DNA of 64,000 nucleotides, taken from Phorcus lineatus. Taxonomy: Eukaryota; Mollusca; Gastropoda; Trochida; Trochidae. A program made the translations under genes and the position numbers. The stretch spans positions 36,750,839 to 36,814,838 of the forward strand of contig OV121091.1 in NCBI GenBank assembly GCA_921293015.1, read 5' to 3'. Numbering within the stretch: the first letter of the stretch is position 1; each line of letters starts with the position of its first letter. Shown here one piece after another: positions 50,691 through 63,517 of the stretch. The notes beneath the pieces are model-generated. The model was not told the DNA's origin. It did not search any database and saw only the letters and a program-made list of their open reading frames with translations.

Positions 50691-50897
50691 TAGATCAGAC
50701 GACTCCTCCACAGGAGATAATTAGAGGAATCTTTATTTCATATAAATCTTATTTATTTCATGTACATGTTAAACATATCTATTTGAAAGGACAAAGCTAC
50801 ACTTTGTGTACAGCGATCTGCCATTCATTGTCTTTATGGTTTTATCTAAGCACGTTTCTAAAAAAAATAAGCAAAAGTTATTTCATGACGATTTCAA

Positions 50898-50903
50898 AAT
50901 AAA
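50898..50903 (+). terminator. Candidate poly(A) signal of second SOD-like gene
   Basis: AATAAA 208 nt after the stop codon is the first canonical signal. The 3' flank shows no obvious similarity to that of the first gene beyond AT-richness, so the duplicated block may end soon after the stop codon. Confidence 0.45.
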
Positions 50904-53769
50904 CCTTTCTAACAAGTTTGTTAAACCTTTTTTGAATTATGATGAATATGATACTACAATGTTTGAGTTTTACAAAATAAAGGAGCATACGATTTACTTG
51001 AAAAAAGAAATAGTCGTAAAGTCGTATAAAAATCATACACTTGATTCCTTTAATTGTTTTATTTCACTTATTATTTATTTTAGTTCTCCTTCAAATCTTC
51101 AATTATCAAAGTAACAGTAATTTGGAAATTAACTGAACGGAAAATCAGTTTTACCTTTATGACGTCTTCAAATTCCAACGAATTTGTATGTTTGCGATTA
51201 GGGTTATTTAGATAAGGTCTACCAAGATCCCGGAAAATTCAATATCTTTCATTTCTTTTCATAATCATGTATAATTTATTGATTCTAAATGATGTGAATA
51301 TGTTTTAAAGCTGTGTCTCATTTCGTTATATTAGTGCGTTTTCATCGAGCTTTAGGTGTGGTTTACATGTGACAATGCAAACACGCCGTGTTATTTCTAC
51401 TTGCCATAAAAAGGTTAAATTAATAAAGTCTTGTAATGTTATTCAATATATTTGGCATAGGTTAATTCCTTTTACAAATTTCTTCTACATATCACTGTAT
51501 AGATCTGCCATTTGCCCTTTTCCCATCAGAGAGGGAATCCTCATCACGGGGTGGAGATAAGAGTAATGCCTGTATCAATCAGCTTTACCATTGAAAATCG
51601 AAGCTGTCAAAATGTGACAGGGAGCGAATTATGATCGGAAATATAGGATATCACCTGTCAAACATTAGATCAAGATGGCGTTCATCCCCAGTACCGGATG
51701 ACATGTGGTAATGACCTGGTCAGAAAGTAGTTCCAGCAATGGGTAACTGATAAATCACCTCACGCCGATACCACTGGGTGTGGTACGGGTCAACAGTAAC
51801 GTCACCGGTGTGCTCAGCAGGATCTACGAAATAACGGTTTCGAAAGTGGGTCATTACAATTTCGAAATTTTGTTTATTTACAATCATTTCATTGGCATTG
51901 ACAAATGACACGTTCTATACAAAGGAAAGTGAGTTGCTATTTGAGCGACTGTAAGGCTTCTGGAACTGTTTTTCATAGAGAAAAAATATAGAAGCTGAAA
52001 TTGTTGTACTTAGACTAGCTTATGTTAATACTTTGACTCTAATGAGTTCTGAAGAAAGAATTTAATTTATAAAAATGGAAACCGAAATCAGTCTAGTCCA
52101 ATTGAGTATAAAAAAAGATAGAAATAAACTGTTTCTACTTGTACGTCTTCGGCTGAAACATTTACACTGTCTTTTGTTAATGTATACAACGGCGTTAATT
52201 ATTTTACTACCTATATGAGGTTAACGGTTAAGTAACTTATCATTCTGCAATTAGTGGTTTGATGTCATACACGTTTTTAGTGTTTTTGAACATGGTCGAT
52301 TACTCATACCCACTTAAAATTCTGTGTTACAAAAATTGGTGTTTTAGCATACGAGAAACTGTCAAGAATGTTCTTCCAACTCATTATATGCTAATATGTC
52401 ATGTACTTATTACTTGTGTAATCTAGACGCAAAAATTATTATTAGACAGTTCTAATTTTCGGTTTTCTACTCGTCTGATAACTTTGCGATAACACATGGT
52501 CACCTCAATGAACTTCTAGATATTTCATTGTACTGTTCATTACTCACACACACGGCTTTGACTATACTCGGTGACAGAAGATTTGACAGAAATGATTTCC
52601 CTGAAATATACAAGCAAGTTTTAAGATTGTCTATAACGAGCGAAAGCTTGATGTATTGTACCAAAAGTAGATTAGAAGTAGAGGAAACAAATTTGGTTTT
52701 GTGTAAAATGTTGAAATTCCCTTACAAATGTTTATACATCATGTACTTATTTACGTATACTTTTAAAAGTAAATACTAAATTAAATTCTAAAGGAATTCT
52801 GTGGAAATTCTGTGGAAAATAAGTTTCTCTTATGAATGGTGATCTGTAAATTTCTAAAAATAACATATTTCAGATTGATCTATCAAACGTAACCTTCTTG
52901 ATCAATTTTATTCAGCTGCGGAAGTCATCAAAAGTAAAATGTTACAAAATTTATGAAGAAGATTAATCTTTTTGAAAATCTCTACATGTATCAATCTCCA
53001 ATCTCCTACCCGCTTAAAACCTAAATCCATGGATTACCAATTCGAAGTGGTTCGTGTAGTACACTTAATAGAAGTAAACCATGTCCATCGGACCATTTCA
53101 AACATCTTTGCTAGAAAAGTATATCACACTCATTAAAACTCTCAAACTCCTCTTACCAAGATTTCAAAATTATTTTAAAAACTGTTTTGTCTCCTTTGAT
53201 TACAAAAACTGAAATTGTTATATGATATTTCTCATTTAAAATTATGCTTAAAAAATTTCAGGTTGATAATATACAGCCCGAAAGCACCGTATGACACTGG
53301 GTAACACTCTTAGAAATTGTCATAATAAATTGGTTAACGTTCTAATTGAATGTAGCAATTTTCTGAATATGGAAACACATATACAGATAAAGTCTTTGAA
53401 GGGCATTTAGAACTGACCTATACATAAGAAAGATAGGATTTTTGCATAACAACTTTTTTTTTAATGAAATTCACGACGTTTCGGAGAATATGGTTTCATT
53501 GTGCAAAGCTCACCAACCTCCACTGCAATTTTTTCAACATCAATAGCATTTACTAGCGATGGTTTAGGGGTGATGAAGTGAAGTGACACTAAAATCTCCA
53601 TGAAAATTATACTAATATGTTTTGAAATCACTCTGACCTAAAGCATTTTGCGATTACCATAAAACAAACCAACCTTAAATTTGGTTATTTAAATGTTCAA
53701 GAATCATTCAGACAAAACAATTTGAACAAAGTTCGTTAGATTGGGGATCACACTGCAATAGTTCAAACT
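50904..53769. other. Gene-free stretch, one odd minus-strand frame
   Basis: Mostly AT-rich. The minus-strand frame 51911-51720 is GC-richer and encodes a protein-like tail (DPAEHTGDVTVDPYHTQWYR then REVIYQLPIAG) that I do not recognise. It could be the last exon of an unseen gene or a repeat. Other frames (50806, 52528) look like chance. Confidence 0.35.
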
Positions 53770-53784
53770 TTTGCACTTTCTATA

Positions 53785-53860
53785 AGGTCCAGTCCCTTGC
53801 AGGATTCGAACCCACGCCCCCAGAGTCAAGCACATGGCCAACTATCTTCTTTGAATGTAT
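53785..53860 (-). mobile_element. tRNA-like SINE fragment or tRNA pseudogene
   Basis: On the minus strand GTGGGTTCGAATCCTGC has a perfect B box and forms a T-arm, preceded by GCTTGACTCTGGGGGC and an incomplete D-arm region (GATAGTTGGCCATGTG). The acceptor halves do not pair, so it is not a functional tRNA. It is best read as a fragment of a tRNA-derived SINE. Confidence 0.5.
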
Positions 53861-56800
53861 TCCTAAAGAATTTGCATTTTTTGTTTAGGTGTGTAATTAA
53901 TTTAAGGAGATGATAATTGTCCCCAAAAGGCTAGATTTGATCAAGAACATCAAGTTATTACAATTTTGAAAAACATAAGTCTCCAACAAAAGTGTTTTGG
54001 GGATATAAATTGAGACACACGAAACACATTTTGATAAATGCAGAAAAAGTAATTGATGAATTTCTTCAAAAGGCGAAGATAGCCAATCTAGTGATTTACT
54101 AAATAGTTTTTATCAATCGTAGAGTCTTCTTAAACATTTAAATGAATATGAAAATTTTGATATCGTTACAAATGGACTTAGTTTCGAAACCTTAACATCA
54201 TGTACGCAAATGAATAATTGTATACTCTCCGAAAGAGGTAGTTAATATATTATAAAAGGTTGAACTCAGAAACTTTAATGTAGAAAGAATAGTTTAAAAT
54301 CAATAAAATGAGCGTAATAAGATATAAGATAATAAAACAATCTATAAAATAATTAAAATAAGATCACCCGGACACATCCTCTAATGTGTGAATGTTGGTG
54401 ATTTACGACCCTCAAGATTGGCCTGAGCGGTGTGTACACGAACTCTAATGGTGATCAGACATCCATCATTGACATTTGATGTCAATGAACATTCAAACCA
54501 TTATATAAATAGTAATTAATAGTACTGAATTTCACAGTTATTAGTTTTATGCTGCAGATCATGATTTTCTATTTTCAAACATTTTCTGCGCTTTCTCGTT
54601 AAAACTTTCAAATACCAAAAATCCTAAAGAGTGACTAAACCATTATGATATTTTATTCTAAACGAAGGTACGTCTTCTCGTCTATGCACTGCAATTTTAC
54701 GTGCATTCAGAGCAACTACCACGACCATCAAGCTAAGGGTCACCAGGGACTTAGTGTGATTGAATGCTAATAATAAACGACCATTACATGCGGTGTCACG
54801 AAGAGAACCTTGGCGAAAGTCCACCAATGAAGAACGAAGACGATGAATGATGGACAGATCCCGTCAAATCACGTTCAGTCAGCGAGATCTCATCAACAGG
54901 AAGCCCCAAAAGACATCCAAGGACGAAGAAATCGTCCACCATTACCCAAGTGTTGATCCGTCACCGCCAAGGAACAAATAGTCGTGTTTGTGTATCTGAT
55001 GATATGTCTATAGATGTGCAGTTCTTGGTTGTTATGTTTGTAGATTGGAAATCTTTGCAAAATACAGTATTTCCAGACAGCAAATAAAGCAAGGAATTAT
55101 TTTTAAAACGTCAACTCAATTTGAAATAATCGATATATTCTTTGAGGCATATTAAAAACTAAATTGTCAAAATTATTGCATTAAAATTATCTTTTAAGAT
55201 CCTAACTGGTGTCTTGATACCGTACAATGTCTTCTGTTATCCAAAATAAAAACATTATAAATTTAATTTGAAGATTTTTGGATTGAACTTGCACATAAGT
55301 TTAATTTTAAGATTTCGGAGACCGTTTTCATTCAATGAAAATGTTCAAAGATCACATGTCCTCGTAAACTTGCCTCAGCATTGATTTCATCCATCAAGGG
55401 ATCAAAATATTGCGTATGGTAAAACATTCATTCGTTTGATTTTTCAGAATGATAAGTAAGTTACAAATGCCGAAGAACTGAAGAAATAAAAGCGTGTTCA
55501 CCCACACAGTGATGTTGTGTTGGGCTGTAAATCCGAGATAAGGCAACAAGACGTAGAGTATGGTATGACACACATTATACTTCATTAGTTTCATTTTAAG
55601 TTTTCAAAAATGTTATGAGAGGGAAATAAATAATAATGTGCGTGCTTTGAATTGTAAATAGAAATTAAACAAAAGTGGGACAAAAAGAGCTTTCTATCAA
55701 AACAAACTTTTAAATCAGTTGAGTAAAACTGACCAGATGCCGTTCATGACCTATATTCCTTTAGCGAAATACAGCTGAATTAGTTTGTAATCAAATGAAA
55801 ACACCATAAAAGTCCCTTACATGACAAATCACATTCAAATGATACATTTATCGTTTGCGGGTTTTAGATTGTTATAACGAACTAACAAATAACATCTATT
55901 GGTACAGAACCTCAAAACTCAAAAAGTGATTTGGAATTTTTTTAGAGGAAATCTGGCTTTACGATAACCTAATAAGACCTGATTATCAAAAAGATTGTCT
56001 GCATCCGTTAAACTTGTCTTCGAATTTGAGCTTTCCACACAGATTTTTTTCGAACTGGAACAGAATGGACAAAGGATGTTTAGATGGAAACAAATGGTAT
56101 GCTTTCGTTAATGTAGAACTTAATGGATATGTTATGAGCACTTTAATTTTTCAATAACTATCAAATCATAAAATAAGATACATTCTAGTTGTTGTCTTTT
56201 TTGTTGGCTCCATTTAAAGACGACAGTTGTTAAGAAGCGAAAAGCTGTTGTTTTAATTAAAAATGCAGCTACCAAAGTAATATTGTCTTTAAATATCTAG
56301 CGTTTATACTTATAGAGATGTAATGTAGGGCTGATACATGAGGAGAAATGGCTTCATGTATATAGTGAATGAGCATAGAAGAAGGAGCGAGTCGATTATT
56401 TCGACGATAACAGAATTTTCATATCTAGCCTGAAGTGTATTTAATGCAGATTTCGATGGTCTCTTATCGAATATGGGACAATCAGTTGTACCCCACAAGA
56501 AATTTATTTGACTTGTATGTGCTCCGTCAATCCCTCACAAGTGCTCTGATCGTGCCAAACGTGTATTTCATGTTTTTATCACGCTCTACTCGTCCATTAT
56601 AGGTCTCAGAGTGACAAACAATTTTTAGTTCTAATTAACTGCATATAACGTGAGTATAATGCACTGGTAAAGCAAAGGAACGTCGTCATAATTGTTTTAT
56701 CAGTCAGAAACATCGTACGCAAATTGTAAATATTACGGGTGAGAAAATTATCCGTTCACCTTGAACTAAAGAGATTACACTTTCAGCAAAGGCGAACACT

Positions 56801-58139
56801 CAAAATACCGTAATCTGTTTATTTGTGCATTCCAAACCATTCATTCTGGGGCATTCTCCCCGACAGATCTTCAGTATAAATATTTCTCCAAATCTGCAAT
56901 CAAAGAAAAGCACTTAACAGAGCCCGATTTGGTTGCTTTGAGTATATCCATTAAGGCAACCTAGTGAATCTGTGTTTATATCGAGAATGGCGTCTTTACT
57001 GTTCTGTGTTTCAACACCAACACCTACAGATTACAGATAAGTCATAGGAAGTCTCTTACTACGGTGCTCAGGAACAAAACAGATATCGGTAGATAAATAT
57101 TATCTGTCGGGCCAATATGGCCTCTGATCGAGTTGTTGTGACCTTTGTTCGGTTCATTACGTTTGCAAAATCTGAGTTGCTAACTCTAGAAAAAAATTGA
57201 TACAAAGGACAATTTTAACGAAGTATCCGTTTTATGTCAATACAACAAATATTCAATTTGAATCTACTTCTGGTCTTGAGTTTTAGGCACATATATGATC
57301 GCTTACTTTTGTAACTGACAAGTTTCATTTCGAGAATACCTCAAGAGTTTCATTGGCTAGTTTTGAGTCTTTTACCACTTGAATAATATATCTATAGATT
57401 GGCCTCTGTTTCAGTATCAAAAACATATAACCAAAAAAATTACAACCAAAGTTGATTTTAACAAATGCTGGCATCATCGAAATCATCATAATAAATGTTC
57501 TTACTTTTTTGAAGAAAATTATTCCGAAAATAGTAAAAATCAGTAACCATAAATCATCTATCACAATCATTCTCTACTACTCAAAACGATATATTATTTA
57601 TCACAATCGATTTATTTACTCATAGTAAACCATTTTAGATCAAAACAGTATTATGATAATTATGTTTACTTTTTTCAACAATTCTTTCTCCAATATACAG
57701 ATAACTGACGATCGTTAATATTTCTGATAAATACGTAATATTGTTGATAAATACCAAGGAAGTTATGTTGAAACTATGACATTTGCGCAAATAACTAGGG
57801 AAACTGTTGACCTACTTTCAGCTCTTGCACCAGATTTATAGCAAACATGGCGAATGAGGTCATTTCTTTGTGAACATTGTTAAGGGATAATGTTTCAAGA
57901 TTCTATTTTGCTATGTGAACAACAATTCGTGTTCAGTTGTTTCACAAATGGTCAAATATCTTACCGGGATCTTATCTAACCGGTAATTCGTTCCATCTAT
58001 CTGAGTTTTTAAGTCGACATTACTTTTCCTTGCATATGGAAATGACGACGATCTTGTTTAAAACATATATCTGTACAATCATAATCTACAGACCACATTC
58101 TGCAAATTCATAATGCCTAAAATAACAATTGCTTCCTTA
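53861..58139. other. Gene-free stretch, nothing firm
   Basis: About 4.3 kb, AT-rich. A GC-richer patch at 54690-54990 holds an ATG-started frame of 45 codons (54847-54981, ending HHYPSVDPSPPRNK) and an overlapping minus-strand frame, neither recognisable. No other element found. Confidence 0.35.
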
Positions 58140-58259
58140 TCATATCTGTTTGCACTTTAACCCCTTTAACGAGAAAAACTTTGATGACAATTGTTAATGT
58201 GCTGAAATTTAGGTATGGCTACCCGATGAATAGAATTACGATAAAGGTGTAAATTTTCA
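58140..58259 (+). repeat. 120-bp direct repeat, copy 1
   Basis: Identical to 60084-60203 except for one base (TAGAAT versus TAAAAT). It begins TCATATCTGTTTGCACTTTA and ends GGTGTAAATTTTCA. There is no open frame or internal symmetry that names it. Confidence 0.95.
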
Positions 58260-60083
58260 GTCTGCTTTCCTAAATGTAATCCTTAATTGTGTATTTTCAT
58301 CAACTCAGAATAAAAAAGCACATTGATGGCATTTGATACTTTGTTAGGAATTTCCTAGGATTAATATTTTAAAGGATTGCAATAAATAAATAATAACGAT
58401 AAAATCAATTCATTTTTTCCAAATCTCCTTTTTCAGGGTTTATTTCAAAAATTTAAATCTGACCAAGACAGAATGCTTTTTGGCCAAGAAGAAATGTTTT
58501 ATCATTTTCCTTTAACTCCTCTATATTCCTCTAAACGAAATGGGCGCATTAATACACTGAACTGCTCTTGCTGATGTTAAGTGAGCACATGAACACATGA
58601 AATAGTGCCAAACTATTCTTATTTTAATAATATGTATCTTATTTGGATTTCCAATCTGATTGCAATCACAGCGAAACTCAATGAATCAATTTGATTAGTC
58701 GATAGTGAGATATATCAAAGTATTAAATGTTTCACTCCATCGGACAACAAAATGACCAAAAAATTTCATATCACCATTTGTTACAAATGAAAACAATTTA
58801 AACAATTGCTGACAAGTTATTTAAAGTAATTACATTAATTACACGATTTCTGTCAAAGGTAAACTAATGACTCAAGATTGTAAACATTTCATCTCAATGT
58901 TTATTCGTGATGAAATATTCTGATGAAGCATGTATTATTGTGAATGCTTAACGATTTTGCTTGATGACCGTATGTTTAATATGTTGTTGGTTTGACCCGA
59001 TAATGGTGCCGGCCGGTAACTTACACATAAATCTGTCACTTCGTCCAGGATGTGCATAGATCGATACCAATTGACGTCATACATGTCAGAAAGTAGTACC
59101 AGTTTGACCTTTTTTAATTTGCATATTTTACCATGAAATAATCACTGAGTTATATTAGAAGTAGGACCATGCTTGTCCAACATGAAGAGTACAAGAATGT
59201 TATTTGTTTGATTAAATAAATCCTGAATTCAATTATTCTAACGTGATCTTGGAAGGTTTTATACTTTTGATGAACAATGTAAAATATATTTATCATCTTG
59301 TAAGCATAACACCATATAATCAACCTCATATAAATATATGTATTTGTTTACTAACCAAATTACATCAAACTCGTAAACTGATTTATCAAATAGATCAATT
59401 TGCGGTTGGAATCAGTCCCATACGACTTTTTGAAAATACCCTGACATGATGGCGCAATGCATGACCGCAAACCAGAAGTGTGATATGAACCTCAATATTC
59501 ATCATAAGATACTATATTAATTTGACACATCAGTTTTTGAACTGCATTAAAAGAATGCCTAAGAGGGTAAATACCATCAGTTTGAACTTTGGATATAAAC
59601 TGTCCAAGTGTTACAAGGTCAAATCTGATTGTTTACAGCATCTGTTCAATTTCTTAAAGCAGCTGTTCCGAGCAGTGGTATTTGAGGCCCGACCTATAAC
59701 TGACAGGTCGCATTTGAGATATGTGTGTGGAAGGAATTTTACATAGTGGAAATGCTTACCGTACTTTGTATGCGAGCAATGACTATTTCGCAGTTCATCA
59801 AATTTTGGTACACTTTGGAAGGGAAAGGTGATCTAAAGAGTTCTGATTCTGGTAATTGTCATTTGAGACTATAACTCAATTGCAAATAAAACAAGCTGAT
59901 ACATATATCATACAGCTACATAATAACTGAAGTCATCTACGATTAAATCAAAAGTTTGTAAAACTAACAAATAGTTCAATGTGTAGTTAATTGAAGTTTT
60001 TCTATTCTTGAAATATGCTGAGAGTACTATTCAGTCATTAAAAATCCTGATCAAGATTTACGTGTCTCCTTAAGTTTGTTTGT
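58260..60083. other. Spacer between the 120-bp repeats
   Basis: AT-rich spacer without a supported gene. One perfect TGACGTCA at 59072-59079. The frame at 59522-59746 lacks an ATG start and is unrecognised. Confidence 0.4.
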
Positions 60084-60203
60084 TCATATCTGTTTGCACT
60101 TTAACCCCTTTAACGAGAAAAACTTTGATGACAATTGTTAATGTGCTGAAATTTAGGTATGGCTACCCGATGAATAAAATTACGATAAAGGTGTAAATTT
60201 TCA
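60084..60203 (+). repeat. 120-bp direct repeat, copy 2
   Basis: The partner of 58140-58259, in the same orientation 1.94 kb away, with 119 of 120 bases identical. Flanks are unrelated, so the boundary is sharp on both sides, which suggests a recently moved or dispersed element rather than a local tandem duplication. Confidence 0.95.
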
Positions 60204-60497
60204 TAACTTACTATTTAATTGATTCAATCTTTAAAATTATAGAATTTAAATCATTGGCAGATTCTAAACTTTACAAATCAAAGCAAGCTCCCCGAGTGGT
60301 ATAAATACTGACAATGTTTAACCCATATAAAGGATAGATTAATTTCGAAGAGGGTAAAGTCCAATACATCTGTCGTGTCCATGCAGAACATAATACATTC
60401 TACCTGATTTACAATCATTATCAAGAGTTCTCATTCCCATTTTAAGTAAATATTTGTTTGTAAATCCCCCTATGCTTACATGTTGTTAAGTTTTCCA

Positions 60498-60522
60498 AAG
60501 TAAGTAAGTAAGTAAGTAAGTA
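60498..60522. repeat. (AAGT)n microsatellite
   Basis: Six AAGT units just upstream of the candidate exon at 60534. Confidence 0.9.
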
Positions 60523-60533
60523 TATCCTATCAG

Positions 60534-60655
60534 ATTTACCTACTAAGATGCACAAGTGTTACAAGATACAAACCAGAGTCTCTCCGACCTACACACTCAA
60601 CAAGTTGGAACTGCACTGCTACGAGAAGACAGGACAACAATGCACACCTGTGCAG
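60534..60655 (+). CDS. Candidate isolated internal exon, unknown protein
   Basis: Bounded by an acceptor-like CCTATCAG and a strong donor CAG|GTAAGT at 60653-60661. One frame is open throughout: two bases completing a codon, then 40 codons containing LPTKMHKCYKIQTRV, LNKLELHCYEK and TGQQCTPVQ, with three cysteines. The stretch is clearly less AT-rich than its surroundings. The implied phases are 1 at the acceptor and 0 at the donor. I do not recognise the protein, and no matching neighbouring exon was found within the window. The polypyrimidine tract before the acceptor is weak, and the site could be part of a repeat. It may belong to a gene extending to the right beyond the window. Confidence 0.3.
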
Positions 60656-62739
60656 GTAAGTGAGTGAGGAAGAGACGCTACCTACCTGTCCGCCTCGATG
60701 TCCCTCTCGTGTGCAGTAACCTCAACCCACACTAGTACAATACTATCAGTTAAAAACTGCAGCTTGGTTAATCTACGGTGGCCAGCTAATATCTCTACCC
60801 AATGTCAGTCACATGATTGTTGGGCCCCTTACCATTTTTCATTCTAAGGTTTATTTTTTCAAGTAACATGATGTGATGGCCAAAAATAGCCGTGTCGGAT
60901 AGTGTGTAGGAGTAGTCGGTGAAAGGGGGACACGGCCGACCGGTTCCAACCTCCACCTTCTTCATCCTTGCATGTTGTGCTGGACGTCAGGTCTATTTTT
61001 AGACTGATAAGATATTTCACTTTCAATAACGAAACCCTTCCCGTCAGAAACTGCTTCAAACCGATATTCAGAAAGAAACAGAATCCTGCTTGGAAAGTCA
61101 CAATTTTCACGCGAGCGATGCTCCAATCGATAGTGCATTCTGTCAGATCAGTTTATTTGGCATTCTATTTCCTGACTTTGCACGTTCATGTTCGTTTGTA
61201 TGCGTCCATTTACATTGTACTGTATCGATGCTTCCGGTTCTATTTGAAAAGTCTGAGTTTTATTAATAATTGTAAAAAATTGTGGAGCAACTTTTTATCA
61301 GTGTAGTTCTTGAAAAGCTGGATAAGTAAGAAATGCTTCACCTTTAATTTAAAATAATTATCTAATCAAATAAACGTACAAATAATCTTTATTATATTTT
61401 TTATTAGTATTTGGTACAGTTTGTTGTACAGTGAGTACTTTAAACCATAAAACTTATCTTCTTAATTGTTGGAGCTATAGCCTAAAATATTTGATGATGA
61501 TCAAGATAGATAAAAAATGATAAAAGATTAAATTCATTAAGACAAGAGAGCAAACAGACTAAGAGGAATTTGCTAACTAGAAGCATCAACGATGAGACCA
61601 ATCAAAGACTAAATCATGCTATATAATCACCCAATATAATCACTGAACATTTCGAGAACATATAATTCCAAAGGCTTCATTCGAAAAATAATCCCACTGA
61701 AATCCATGACTGTCATAACTTAAAATTTCCAACATTCACGCTGAAACGTGTTACGTAAAGTCTAAAAATAGCCCTCTGTGGACGTGTCCTCGTCTGCAAT
61801 TGCAAATGAAATGAGTGCCGACTCCAATACAACAACAAGAATTTGAAACAACCTTAACAATTGGGTAAACCTTAGAGGCATATTTTAACAGTACCGTAAT
61901 TAAGGTACCTTAGTTATTTCGCTGTTTCGAAACACCTGATGGAGCCATCATATGAAGGATTATCTAAATGAACAGCGCACTGAAATTGGAGATTTGATGA
62001 CTTATGAGGATACTACTTTTATTTGGACAATGTAGCAAAGAAATTAACTTTCAGTTGTCATGTCCACGACAGAAAGTATATCCACCAACATCTTCGTATA
62101 TCGACATAAATGAAACTGTTAAAACGTTAAATTCAGTTAGGTGGTTTTCAGCAGGGGTTAATGAAACACTTGGTACAACACTGGAAGTAATATTGGATCT
62201 CTGAATCTACCCATACCATATTACCAATCATAATCCAGGTTATTGCGAATTAACATTCTGTCCGCAGATGATTTTAATCAAGAGTTGTGGTTGACATTTA
62301 GTGCTGGAGATTGATTACAGGGCTACCCAAAGAGAGAATACAGATAGGGGTGATCGGATTATCTTCATTGGTATTCCTCTCACAGCCTCATTATGATCCC
62401 TGTGGAGACCTGCATAGACACCTATGACACAGAGAGTGCCAACCGACACGTTTACATGCTGCTTCTTGAACTAAATATGGGTGTAAAACGTCACACCTAC
62501 AAGATTGTATTGTTTATTCTATACTTTATTCAACATGACAAAGGATTTTTAAAATTTTTATTTAATTAATCTTCACACTTATTACATTATAAAAGGGAAC
62601 TCAAGGACAATAATACATGATAATCGAGTCAAGTATGTAAAAAGAATCGTCTGAAGAATTGTCGCCATTTTATTTACTTTTGTCTATATTTTTCTCAAAC
62701 TAAATGTATGACATCAACCTAACGGCGTTGGGCTTTATT
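60656..62739. other. Gene-free stretch, nothing firm
   Basis: If the exon at 60534-60655 is real this is intronic. A GC-richer patch at 60890-61110 contains overlapping frames on both strands without recognisable domains. Confidence 0.35.
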
Positions 62740-62765
62740 GGTTGGAGGCATATGGGCCTCCAACC
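62740..62765. repeat. Short hairpin, 10-bp perfect stem
   Basis: GGTTGGAGGC, loop ATATGG, GCCTCCAACC. GC-rich stem in AT-rich surroundings. Confidence 0.7.
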
Positions 62766-63453
62766 ATCATAACAGCTGATATGTCTCTCTATATTACACT
62801 TGGAATTTTCAAAGGAACTTTCAACCAATCATACTTAGCCTCTTTGTATTTCGGCTATATAGTAAACCAATGAACACATCTGTATTAAATTTAAAACCAC
62901 GTGACCATGTGGGTATTCCGAAATAATTGGCAACCTTTAATGCGAAAAACGATTGGTTATGCAAATCTCAACGTGAAGGGCAATCAATGGTGTTTAAGAG
63001 TCAAAACGGCAGTACAATTCTTCATGAATGCACGTGAACTAAATTAGACACATAGATTTCCCATGAAAGGTCAGAAACATCTATTCCATATTAGTAAAAA
63101 AAAACTTCCTTTACAACGGTACACGCAAGAAACAAGCAGCTACAAGACAATAAGTAGAGAATGTGAAAAGGCGAGTCAACTAGTGTGATATAACTAAGTG
63201 ACAGAGATAGAGGTAGTGAAATACTCTTCAGACAATGCTTCATTATATCTTGTCCTTACAATCCTTGAGAGTTTAGAAACAATTGATTTATAACTGATGC
63301 ATGTGGACATATCAATTTGCAAAACTATCGAACATCTTAAGCGGTGCTGGACGATATCAATTGTGACCTATATCCTAAAAATAGATCCCTTTCGCCTTTC
63401 TCCAAGGGATAAATCGGTGACTGACTGACTGTTGAGTGTTGTTTAAAAAGGAA

Positions 63454-63456
<3 letters not shown>
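62766..63456. other. Gene-free stretch, nothing supported
   Basis: AT-rich sequence with no recognised coding region. GTGCTGGACGATATCAATTG near 63342 faintly recalls hAT element ends but no element could be delimited. Confidence 0.4.

Positions 63457-63516
<60 letters not shown>
63457..63516. repeat. (TA)n microsatellite
   Basis: About 30 uninterrupted TA units. Confidence 0.98.

Positions 63517-63517
<1 letters not shown>

Noticed and set aside
50806..51114. 102-codon Lys/Phe-rich frame just downstream of the second gene
   Set aside because: It overlaps the expected 3' end and poly(A) signal, is AT-driven in composition and has no counterpart after the first gene.
53785..53860. Functional tRNA gene on the minus strand
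   Set aside because: A good T-arm/B box exists, but the acceptor halves do not pair and the D-arm is incomplete, so it is called a SINE fragment.
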